From the NCBI GenBank assembly GCA_022565805.1, contig JAIULZ010000034.1, forward strand, positions 1-32,497: a DNA stretch of 32,497 bases, given 5' to 3'. This document shows positions 25,304 to 32,497 of this stretch, piece after piece. Made by a program: the position numbers and the translations under genes. The notes under the pieces were generated by a model. It ran no database searches. It saw nothing but the letters and a program-made list of their open reading frames with translations, and was not told the origin of the DNA. The stretch's first letter is position 1; every line of letters begins with the position of its first letter. This stretch comes from Balneolales bacterium. GTDB taxonomy: Bacteria; Bacteroidota; Rhodothermia; Balneolales; Cyclonatronaceae.

Positions 25304-26455
25304 TTATATATAAAATCGGTGTTTTGGAATGGTAAAGTAAAACTCTGATCCTTCTCCCGGTTCAGACTCAAGCCATATTTTCCCACCCCAGGATTCCACG
25401 TGCTTTTTAGCTATAGACAGGCCGATACCAGTACCTTCGTACTGCCCTTTGTTGTGTAGTCGTTGAAAAATAACGAAAATCTTTTCATGAAACTGCTGTT
25501 CAATACCAATTCCATTATCAGCTATTTTAAATTCCCAACAACTACTAAGACTATTCACCGATACGGTAATTTTAGGGGTTTGACCTTCTTGGGAGTAATA
25601 AATTGCGTTGTCGAGGAGGCAGTGCAGGGTCTGTATTAATGGTGCCTTGTACGATTGTAATTTAGGCAGACTTTCGCTGTGTATGGCAACCGATTTTTCG
25701 CTAATTACTTTTTTTCTAAGGGCCTTGTAGTTCTCCACCAACTCATTTAAATCTACAGTTACTTTTGCTCCCGTAAACTTTCCCGCTTTGGAATATTCCA
25801 GCAAATCCAAAATAATTTCTCTCATCCTAATTGCACCATCAGTAGCAAAGTTAATGTATTGATGTGCTTTTTCATCCAATTGATTCTGGTATTTTTGCTT
25901 CAATTTATCCATAAAGCTGGTAACCATACGCAGGGGCTCCTGCAAATCATGTGAAGCAATATAAGCAAACTGCTCCAACTCCAGGTTTTTAGACTTTACT
26001 TCGTCAATTGATTTTTTAAGCTCCATATTTGTTGTGCGAACAGACTCAAGCAATTGATTCTTTTCTTCAAGTACTCTTTCTAACTTTGAAAAAAAGAAAG
26101 GAATGATTAAAGAAAACACAGCTGACAAAAACAATACATTTGATGATACGGCAATCCATTCCGTTACGTAGTTTTCATGCATTGCCTGTATTTCCACATA
26201 TTTAATATGAATAAGAAATCCATATAGAGTACAGAATAGCAGCGTAAGTATAAAGGGTACAGATGTTTTTGTACCAGGAAAAAGAAGTAAACTTATTACA
26301 GTGGCAGAGAGCAAGTAAACTAACCCGGGGCCAAAAGAACCTAACTCTTTTAAAGAACATAGGTTGTTAATAATACTAAAGATATCAAAATTATCTTCCG
26401 GGCTTTTACAGATATACCTGGAGCATAACCAACAAAAATTAAGAGCAGTATACAA
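25304..26455 (-). CDS. Histidine kinase, catalytic part of a frameshifted gene
   Basis: Open frame of 383 codons. Only from about codon 34 (LKELGSFGPG, near 26354) does it look like real protein: three membrane spans, a coiled coil, then HisKA with the phospho-accepting His169 in YIASHDLQEPLRM, and HATPase_c with LLDNAI (N box), IADNGIGI (G1) and GTGIGLSI (G2). The first 33 codons overlap the end of another frame (26350-26661) that encodes the missing upstream spans, so both are parts of one kinase broken by a single-base shift. If rejoined, a protein of about 450 residues with six spans and no recognised sensor domain results. Its catalytic core nearly duplicates that of the neighbouring multi-PAS kinase. 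Confidence 0.85.
   Translation of the reverse strand: MYTALNFCWLCSRYICKSPEDNFDIFSIINNLCSLKELGSFGPGLVYLLSATVISLLLFPGTKTSVPFILTLLFCTLYGFLIHIKYVEIQAMHENYVTEWIAVSSNVLFLSAVFSLIIPFFFSKLERVLEEKNQLLESVRTTNMELKKSIDEVKSKNLELEQFAYIASHDLQEPLRMVTSFMDKLKQKYQNQLDEKAHQYINFATDGAIRMREIILDLLEYSKAGKFTGAKVTVDLNELVENYKALRKKVISEKSVAIHSESLPKLQSYKAPLIQTLHCLLDNAIYYSQEGQTPKITVSVNSLSSCWEFKIADNGIGIEQQFHEKIFVIFQRLHNKGQYEGTGIGLSIAKKHVESWGGKIWLESEPGEGSEFYFTIPKHRFYI
25322..25978 (-). repeat. Duplicated kinase core, copy 1
   Basis: This 657-base segment, coding for HisKA plus HATPase_c of the frameshifted kinase, matches 26691-27347 without any length change. By hand the two protein segments differ at about 50 of roughly 215 positions, so about three quarters of residues are identical. 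It points to tandem duplication or gene conversion. Confidence 0.85.
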
Positions 26456-26661
26456 AAGACATCAAACCATAAAATCGAATAGGATTGAGTATGGATGGTA
26501 ATGTATAATGCAGGAATGATAGCTATTAAACTGAGTGGCGCCAGTATAAACACGCACCTCGCAAATACTACCTCACTCCAATACGCCAGTGTTGCTGAAT
26601 CTCTATCTTTAGAAATACAATTCCGTTCTACAATATCCCTCAAGTTTTTTATGATTTTCAT
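26350..26661 (-). pseudogene. N-terminal membrane part of the frameshifted histidine kinase
   Basis: An open frame of 103 codons starting 11 bases after the multi-PAS kinase stop codon. It encodes a short cytoplasmic N-terminus (MKIIKNLRDIVERN) and three hydrophobic segments (about residues 33-56, 64-82 and 90-103), then stops in the middle of the third at YVL. Shifting one base at this point joins it to LKELGSFGPGLVYLLSATV in the next frame, which completes the membrane domain. One T missing from a short T run (plus-strand A at 26352-26354) would explain it. Either the gene is broken, it is expressed as two parts, or the base is a sequence error. Confidence 0.75.
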
Positions 26662-26672
26662 GGGATAGTATT

Positions 26673-29600
26673 TTAAATAGAGAGTTCTTTTTTAGGAATA
26701 GTAAAATAAAATTCAGACCCTTTTCCCGGCACAGACTCCAGCCATAATTTGCCACCCCAGGAATCCACGTGCTTTTTAACTATAGACAGGCCGATACCCG
26801 TACCTTCGTAATGCCCCTTATTATGTAATCGCTGAAAAATAACGAAAATCTTTTGATGAAAGTTTGGGTCAATTCCGATGCCATTATCAGCTATTTTTAT
26901 TTCCCAAAAATCGCTCAAATTGTTCATAGAAACAGTAATTTGGGGTGATTCTGATTCTTTGGAATAAATAATTGCATTGTCGAGAAGGCAGTGCAAGGTT
27001 TGTGTTAATGGTGCCTTGTACGATTCCAGTTTTGACAGTTTATCCATTTTTATCTGAACTGATTTTTCCTGAATTATTTTTCTCCTGAGAACCTGATAGT
27101 TCTCAATTAATTCATTTAAATCGATCGTTTCTGTAGCTTCTGTGAACTTACCCGCTCTGGAATATTCCAGCAGATCCAAAATAATTTTCTTCATTCGCTT
27201 TGCTCCATCGGTTGCAAAGTAGATGTACTGAAGCGCCTTTTCGTCTAATTGGTTTTCGTATTTCCGCTTTAATTGATCCATAAAACTAGATATCATTCTA
27301 AGCGGTTCTTGTAAATCGTGTGAGGCTATATATGCAAACTGCTCTAGCTCTTCATTCGTAAGTTCTAATTCGCGAGCGTGTTTTTTTAGCGAAGCGTTTA
27401 ATTCTAAAAGTTGTTGTTCAAATTGCTTACGCTCAGAGATATCGGTCATTGCACCAACCATTCGTATGGGTTTTCCCTTGTGGTCTCTTATTATAATCCC
27501 TCTGTCTACCACATTGGCATACGAATCGTCGTTTCTTTTATAGCGATATTCGGCAATCCAGTTATAACCGTTCGTTTTTTCAAGTAAATTATTCATTCCG
27601 CGAACAACCCAATCTTTGTCATCCGGATGGATAAAAGCAGTCCATGATGCGATAGTCGGCGGAAGTTTATCAACCTGATATCCAAAAAGGGTTTTGTAAC
27701 CTCCTCCCCAATAGAGCGTATTTTCTGCGATATTCCAATCCCAAATAGCATCATTAGTAGCTTCGGTTACTTTTTCGAAACGTTCGTTCGCTTGTATCAG
27801 ACGAATATCGGCTTCTTTTCGCAAGCTTACATCTTTGAAATAAACAGACAGGCCCTCATCTGTAGGATAAATAGTTACCTCAATCCATTTATTTACAGCA
27901 CTATTGTAATCCTCAAAACTAACCGTTTCTCCGGTTTCCATTGCCTTATGGCTCTGTCTGTAAAAATCTGTATCAACGGCTTCCACAAACAAATTCCAGA
28001 GATTATCTCCAATTAACTCGTCTCTTTTGCGCTCAATAAAGTTTTCGGCTTCTTTATTCCAATAAGTGATGATCCAGTTTTTGTTAACCGTAAAAAAAGC
28101 ATCTCCAATACTTTCCAGAATCTTGTTTTTTTCTTCATAGGCTTTTTCAAGATTTTGCTTGGCCTTTTTCCGCTCATCGATATTTTTAAAATACGCAGAA
28201 ACTCCCCCCTGAAAAGGATATGCATTGATTTCATACCATTTTTCATCACCGGGGTAAAAATATTCGAATGATTCTGACTTTCCGGTTTCGCTCACATTAT
28301 AATACACTTTTTGAATGAGCGTACCTTTTGCTGCAGGGAATAACTCCCAAATATTTTTCCCCAGTACATCATCAGCTTTTCGTTCAAGCAGGTTCTCCGC
28401 TTCCTTATTGAAATATGTGAAGTTCCAGGCTTTGTCCATAGCGTAAAAAGCATCTGATATACTTACCAGAATTTCCCGAATCTTTATTTCAAGAGATTTA
28501 GAAGTATGTATGTCCTGAAAGCTTCCATAGATTTTTACACATTTACCATTAACCCGTTCGCTTTTGCCGATACACCTTATCCATTTTTCTTTTCCGGAAG
28601 AGGTAACAATAAGAAGCTCTTCATCAAATTCTCCTCCTTCCTGAATTAATTTTTCGACCGCTTTTTGGATACGCTGCTTATCCTCCTCTGTGTAGAATTC
28701 AAACCCTGCGGTGAGGGATGGATTATAATTTTCGTCTACTTCCAATATTTCCCTGGTCATGGCAGACCAATACATATTTTCATTCTCGTTGGAGATCAAA
28801 TCCAGTTCCCAGCTGCCTATTTTTGCCATTTCACTTGCTTGCTCTAAAAGGGCTTCATTTTGGGCTTCTTGCGTAATATCTAATACAACTGAGTTGTATA
28901 ATACAGTACCATCGGCCATAAAAATTGGGGTACCAGTTCCCAGGAGTGTTCTAATTTTACCACTTGGAGAAATACTCTTGTATCGCGAAACCCACTTCGA
29001 TTTCGTTTTAATTGATTCTCTGATACTTTGCTTTACATCATCAAAATCACCACCGGCCTTAGTTTGATCCCACACTAAATCAATATTTGCCATTACCTCC
29101 TCAGGGCTGTATTCCCAAATCTCATAGGCTCCTTTAGTAACATATTTAAGGGCATCTGTGCCATCGGGATACACAAAGTATTGAAATACCACACCCGGCA
29201 AATTATCTGCCAGAGACTGCAGGCGTAGCTCAGCTTCTTTTCTTTCGTTGATATCCTGAAAGCTACCGTATATACGTTGGCACCTCCCATCTATCATTTC
29301 GGCATTACCAATTGCCCTTACCCATTTTTCATTTTGTTTAAGGGTTACCAAGACTGCTTCAAAATCGAAAGGAACACCTGTTTTAATAGAATTTTGCACT
29401 AATTCTGCTACTTTTTCCCGAAAATCTTCCCGGTATAAGTTAATGGCCGTTTCCAAGTCTGGTCTAAATTCTTTTGGGGAGGTCTCGTGAAGCTCATAAA
29501 CCATATCTGACCAGAACAGGCTTTTTTGGGTTACACCAATTTCCCAACTGCCAATTTTGGCCAATTTGGAGGTCATACGGTTAAGCTCTCTTAGTTTGTT

Positions 29601-32366
29601 TTCTTCGGTAATATTTTTAGCAGAAGCGTATATGAGCCCTTCTTCTAACGCAGAATTACAGGTCCAGCTCAACCAAACAATCTCTCCTGTTTTGGTAATG
29701 TAGCGGTTTTCAAATTTGAATATTCTTTTACCCGCAGCCAGATTCATCACTTCATTAAAAGAAAGATCCTTATCCTCGGGATGCACAAATTCATTAAAAG
29801 AATTATATAGAATTTCTTCCTCAGAATACCCCAGCAATGTACACCCTGCCTTGTTAATTTTTAAAAACCTGCCTCTGAAATCCGTCAAGCAGAGTATATC
29901 AGGTATAGCCTCATACATATGGCTTAAGTCATTTTCTAACCGTTTACGGTTTATCTCAGAACCAATAAACGGCTCCAGTTCCTTAAAAACGCCTACGTAA
30001 CTTTTAAGGCAACTTACCTTAAGCCTCGAACCAATTACCAAAACCCCAACTACACTTTGGCTAAAAAGTAAAGGCAATCCTAAAGCCGTATTTATCCCTG
30101 CTTTTCTGGCTGCTACTTTTCGGATAAAGTCATTCTTTTCAGACACGTCTTCCCATAAAAGCATCGACCTTGTTTGTAAAACATTACCTTGTAATCCGGC
30201 AAAGATAGGAGCAGAGCTTATCGAATTACTTTCTCTATAAAATAATTCAGCGTTTTCGGACGTAGCATTTTGAGCAGTCAGCAAGATTTGCGTGTTCTCA
30301 ACATTAGGTAGCCATAGCTCAGCAAAATCGAAGTCTCCAAATTCACTTATTGTTTTACAAAGGTTACCGGCAGACGTTAGCAGGTCGTTTTCAAATGAAA
30401 AATCCCTGCTAATTTTATGTAAAATCTCTTTCTTAATTTCATTATTTTTTTGCTCCGTTACATCTCTTTCGATAGCTATCCAATGTGTGTAGCATCGTTT
30501 TTTGTCTGCAACAGGAGTTACAGTAAAGTTGATCCAAAACTCTTCGCCATTCTTTTTATAGTTAATCGTAGTGATTTCACAAGATTCCCAATTTCTAATG
30601 GCTCTGCCAAGCCTTGCCAGTTCTGATTTATCTGATTTTGGACCCTGTAAAATTCTTGGAGTTTTCCCAATAACTTCATCGGCAGTGTAACCTGTCATTT
30701 TAGTAAATGCTTCATTTACATACAGAATTCTTGGGCCGGGCAGATCAAAAGGCTCCGCTTCTGTTATTAAAATTGAATCTTTCGTGTTTGTGATAACACT
30801 TTCCAGCAGTTTTAATCGGTGCTCTTCCTCTTTTTGTGATGTGATATCTTCGCAGATAGCCACAGTGCGATAAGGTTTGCCTTTCTCATCTCTGATAAAC
30901 GCAACGTGAAGCCGAACCCAAACAATGCTGCCATCTTTTTTTATGTATCTCTTATCGTTTCTGTATTCCGATTCACCGCGCATAGCTTTTGAAAAAATTT
31001 CCCAATCTTTTTCCCTATCGTCGGGGTGGGTAAGTTCTACAAAGCTCATTTTATGGAGTTCTTCCCTTGTATAGCCTGTAATAATCTCATAATAGGAATT
31101 CACCAAAATAATTTGGCCATTCGAGGGGTTAACTTGTGCAATGCCGAGAGATGCTATCTCAAAAATAGTTCTGAATCTTGCCTCACTTTCGCGCAAAGCC
31201 TTTTCAACTACTTTACTTTTTGTTATATCCTGTGTAAGTATAGCTATATCATTACCCATAGGCACAATTACCAGCCGGAGCCATGTAGGAACCGAAACGA
31301 TATCTCCCACATAAACTTCATCTATTATCTTGGATTTACCTATGTTTGCAACATCTTTGTAAGCTTGAAAAAGTTCTGTTTCATAGTGTGCAGGGAAGAC
31401 TTCCAGAAGCCGTTTACCAACTGCGTTAGCTGGTTCAATACCGTTAATTCGCGCAATAGCCTCGTTCTGATAAACCCATGTAAAGTCGATAATCTCCTGT
31501 TTTTCATTACGCAGAGGATGCATTATAGTAAATCCATCGGGAGATATTTCCTGAGCAATTCTGAACCTTTTCTCACTATCCCTAAGTTTTTCACTTATTT
31601 CGTTCAGTTGCAGCTCGGCTTCTTTATGTTTGGTAATATCCTGAACGGTTCCCTCTATGGCTGTAGGTTTTCCATTTTCATCCTTAACCAATCGTCCTAG
31701 TTCATGCACCCATCTAATACTTCCATCCGGCAAAATTATCCGATGGATAAAATTGAGCTCCTTTTCACCGGCAACCGCTACGTCCTGCTCCCTTAAGAAT
31801 GCTTCTCTGTCATCAGAATATATAGTTTGGAAAAAGTTCTCGAAATGAATTGTAAATAAATCTCTTTCTCTGCCCCAAATCCTGTAGACTTCATCTGACC
31901 ATGAAAGCGTGTTGGCAGCGAGTTCCAGCCGCCAGTATCCCAATTTGGCAATTGCTGAAGCCGCCTTTAGGCGTAGCTCAGATTCTTTAAGCTGCCTTAC
32001 ATGCTCTTCTTCTATGGTTACATCCTTACAGATCACCATCATACAGATCTTATCTATATAAGATACTTTATGACCATTGATTTCCATCCGGATTAGTTCA
32101 CCATTCTTTTTCTGATGGGTGAAAATACCAAAGAAAATATTCCCTTCCTTTTTATCAATATCTACATGGGCTGCAACCAATTTAGGAATTTCTCCGGTTG
32201 GCCGAAGATCTTTTAGGGTAAACGTTAAAAACTCTTTTTTTGAGTATCCATAGTGCTTAGTGGCAGCCTCATTTACATCAAGAATTCGAAAAGTATCCAA
32301 ATCATACACCCAGGAAGGTATAGGATTAAGGTAAAATAGACTGCTGTAATTTGGCTGTTTATCCAT
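26673..32366 (-). CDS. Soluble multi-PAS/GAF sensor histidine kinase
   Basis: A 1897-residue kinase without membrane spans. By eye the domains are: PAS at about 5-130, 131-256, 257-393, 394-518 and 519-646; GAF at 647-815; PAS at 816-929, 930-1049, 1050-1175, 1176-1296, 1297-1415, 1416-1528 and 1529-1650; then HisKA with phospho-accepting His1683 (YIASHDLQEP) and HATPase_c with Asn1797 (LLDNA) and the G box at 1827 (DNGIGI). That makes twelve PAS and one GAF domain. Many PAS units end in the DIT-type linker (VQDITKHK, CEDITSQK, FQDINERK). PAS 5 has GKTPRILQGP, like LOV domains but without the flavin-binding Cys. No receiver is fused to it, so phosphate probably goes to the receivers encoded downstream. 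The next gene starts 11 bases after its stop. Confidence 0.94.
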   Translation of the reverse strand: MDKQPNYSSLFYLNPIPSWVYDLDTFRILDVNEAATKHYGYSKKEFLTFTLKDLRPTGEIPKLVAAHVDIDKKEGNIFFGIFTHQKKNGELIRMEINGHKVSYIDKICMMVICKDVTIEEEHVRQLKESELRLKAASAIAKLGYWRLELAANTLSWSDEVYRIWGRERDLFTIHFENFFQTIYSDDREAFLREQDVAVAGEKELNFIHRIILPDGSIRWVHELGRLVKDENGKPTAIEGTVQDITKHKEAELQLNEISEKLRDSEKRFRIAQEISPDGFTIMHPLRNEKQEIIDFTWVYQNEAIARINGIEPANAVGKRLLEVFPAHYETELFQAYKDVANIGKSKIIDEVYVGDIVSVPTWLRLVIVPMGNDIAILTQDITKSKVVEKALRESEARFRTIFEIASLGIAQVNPSNGQIILVNSYYEIITGYTREELHKMSFVELTHPDDREKDWEIFSKAMRGESEYRNDKRYIKKDGSIVWVRLHVAFIRDEKGKPYRTVAICEDITSQKEEEHRLKLLESVITNTKDSILITEAEPFDLPGPRILYVNEAFTKMTGYTADEVIGKTPRILQGPKSDKSELARLGRAIRNWESCEITTINYKKNGEEFWINFTVTPVADKKRCYTHWIAIERDVTEQKNNEIKKEILHKISRDFSFENDLLTSAGNLCKTISEFGDFDFAELWLPNVENTQILLTAQNATSENAELFYRESNSISSAPIFAGLQGNVLQTRSMLLWEDVSEKNDFIRKVAARKAGINTALGLPLLFSQSVVGVLVIGSRLKVSCLKSYVGVFKELEPFIGSEINRKRLENDLSHMYEAIPDILCLTDFRGRFLKINKAGCTLLGYSEEEILYNSFNEFVHPEDKDLSFNEVMNLAAGKRIFKFENRYITKTGEIVWLSWTCNSALEEGLIYASAKNITEENKLRELNRMTSKLAKIGSWEIGVTQKSLFWSDMVYELHETSPKEFRPDLETAINLYREDFREKVAELVQNSIKTGVPFDFEAVLVTLKQNEKWVRAIGNAEMIDGRCQRIYGSFQDINERKEAELRLQSLADNLPGVVFQYFVYPDGTDALKYVTKGAYEIWEYSPEEVMANIDLVWDQTKAGGDFDDVKQSIRESIKTKSKWVSRYKSISPSGKIRTLLGTGTPIFMADGTVLYNSVVLDITQEAQNEALLEQASEMAKIGSWELDLISNENENMYWSAMTREILEVDENYNPSLTAGFEFYTEEDKQRIQKAVEKLIQEGGEFDEELLIVTSSGKEKWIRCIGKSERVNGKCVKIYGSFQDIHTSKSLEIKIREILVSISDAFYAMDKAWNFTYFNKEAENLLERKADDVLGKNIWELFPAAKGTLIQKVYYNVSETGKSESFEYFYPGDEKWYEINAYPFQGGVSAYFKNIDERKKAKQNLEKAYEEKNKILESIGDAFFTVNKNWIITYWNKEAENFIERKRDELIGDNLWNLFVEAVDTDFYRQSHKAMETGETVSFEDYNSAVNKWIEVTIYPTDEGLSVYFKDVSLRKEADIRLIQANERFEKVTEATNDAIWDWNIAENTLYWGGGYKTLFGYQVDKLPPTIASWTAFIHPDDKDWVVRGMNNLLEKTNGYNWIAEYRYKRNDDSYANVVDRGIIIRDHKGKPIRMVGAMTDISERKQFEQQLLELNASLKKHARELELTNEELEQFAYIASHDLQEPLRMISSFMDQLKRKYENQLDEKALQYIYFATDGAKRMKKIILDLLEYSRAGKFTEATETIDLNELIENYQVLRRKIIQEKSVQIKMDKLSKLESYKAPLTQTLHCLLDNAIIYSKESESPQITVSMNNLSDFWEIKIADNGIGIDPNFHQKIFVIFQRLHNKGHYEGTGIGLSIVKKHVDSWGGKLWLESVPGKGSEFYFTIPKKELSI
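26691..27347 (-). repeat. Duplicated kinase core, copy 2
   Basis: Second copy of the 657-base kinase core, at the 3' end of the multi-PAS kinase gene. The similarity starts at LEQFAYIASHD and stops at TIPK, so it covers exactly the catalytic module and not the sensor parts on either side. Confidence 0.85.
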
Positions 32367-32497
32367 TGTAAATTAATTGAAAATATTTTTCACAGAAGGC
32401 TTTGAAAAACCTTCTATTTTGTTCGTATTCTACGCCGGAGCGAAAATAAAACCGGAGTATAGGCTATCTATTCGAGGATTTTATTTTTGATCCAAGG
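32367..32497. other. Upstream region of the multi-PAS kinase, with hairpin
   Basis: 131 bases to the window edge without a coding frame. An inverted repeat AGAAGG/CCTTCT (32394-32415) with a ten-base loop lies 28 bases before the kinase start and could form a leader hairpin near the ribosome site. No Shine-Dalgarno site or confident promoter is seen. Confidence 0.35.

Noticed and set aside
26350-26356. Programmed ribosomal frameshift in the split kinase
   Set aside because: No X-XXY-YYZ slippery heptamer lies in the zero frame before the stop, and I saw no strong stimulatory structure; a deleted base is simpler.
30580-30690. LOV photoreceptor domain in the multi-PAS kinase
   Set aside because: The motif reads GKTPRILQGP; the cysteine that forms the flavin adduct in LOV domains is replaced, so blue-light sensing is not supported.
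31026-31700. Plus-strand ORF of 224 codons opposite the multi-PAS kinase
   Set aside because: It lies fully antisense to a well-supported coding region, is rich in Cys, Tyr, Asn and Phe as expected of a shadow frame, and shows no motif or start signal.
1-32497. CRISPR arrays, transposons, integrases, prophage genes or toxin-antitoxin pairs
   Set aside because: I looked for regular direct repeats, transposase or integrase motifs and small paired toxin-like genes and found none.

Overview
The window looks like chromosomal DNA of a moderately AT-rich bacterium of the FCB group, most likely Balneolota/Rhodothermota. This is inferred from several traits: an ATP synthase operon without beta and epsilon genes, a long secreted-type N-terminus on subunit a, a bactofilin/M23 pair in front of that operon, rare Shine-Dalgarno sites, and soluble multi-PAS kinases ending in a 'SHDLQEPLRM' H-box. 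No 16S or other taxonomic marker is present, so the assignment is tentative. I saw no phage, insertion sequence, CRISPR array or integrase.

Layout. (1) 1-10229, all minus strand: guaB, a GT4 glycosyltransferase, an M23 cell-wall peptidase, a bactofilin, two small AtpZ/AtpI-type membrane proteins, then atpB-atpE-atpF-atpH-atpA-atpG and a tRNA-Ser(UGA) cut by the window edge. Gaps between genes are at most about 80 bases. (2) 10660-13976, plus strand: a CPA2-type cation/proton antiporter carrying a universal-stress-protein domain and a histidine-less PTS EIIA-like domain, then a PolB-like 3'-5' exonuclease; a hairpin terminator follows. (3) 14091-16807, minus: glgC and glgA for glycogen synthesis, with 967 bases of apparently non-coding DNA upstream. 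(4) 17775-20012, plus: an ABC-2 ATPase/permease pair of the NatAB type, ending in a clear terminator. (5) 20328-23437, minus: an inositol-monophosphatase-family enzyme translationally coupled to a secreted M1-aminopeptidase-like protein that has lost its whole zinc site and gained HEAT repeats. (6) 23852-32366, minus: a tightly packed signalling cassette.

The signalling cassette is the most unusual part. It encodes a 1897-residue soluble histidine kinase with about twelve PAS domains and one GAF domain, a second kinase with six membrane spans that is broken by a one-base frameshift, two single-domain receivers, and a receiver fused to a histidine-phosphotransfer-like helical pair without an ATPase domain. 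None of these proteins has a DNA-binding or enzymatic output domain, so the output must be a protein partner or lie elsewhere. The two kinases share a nearly duplicated catalytic core.

Functionally the window joins energy conversion (ATP synthase), envelope shape (bactofilin plus M23 peptidase), nucleotide and glycogen metabolism, ion homeostasis and a complex sensory relay. All functions are read from the sequence by eye; no database search was run.
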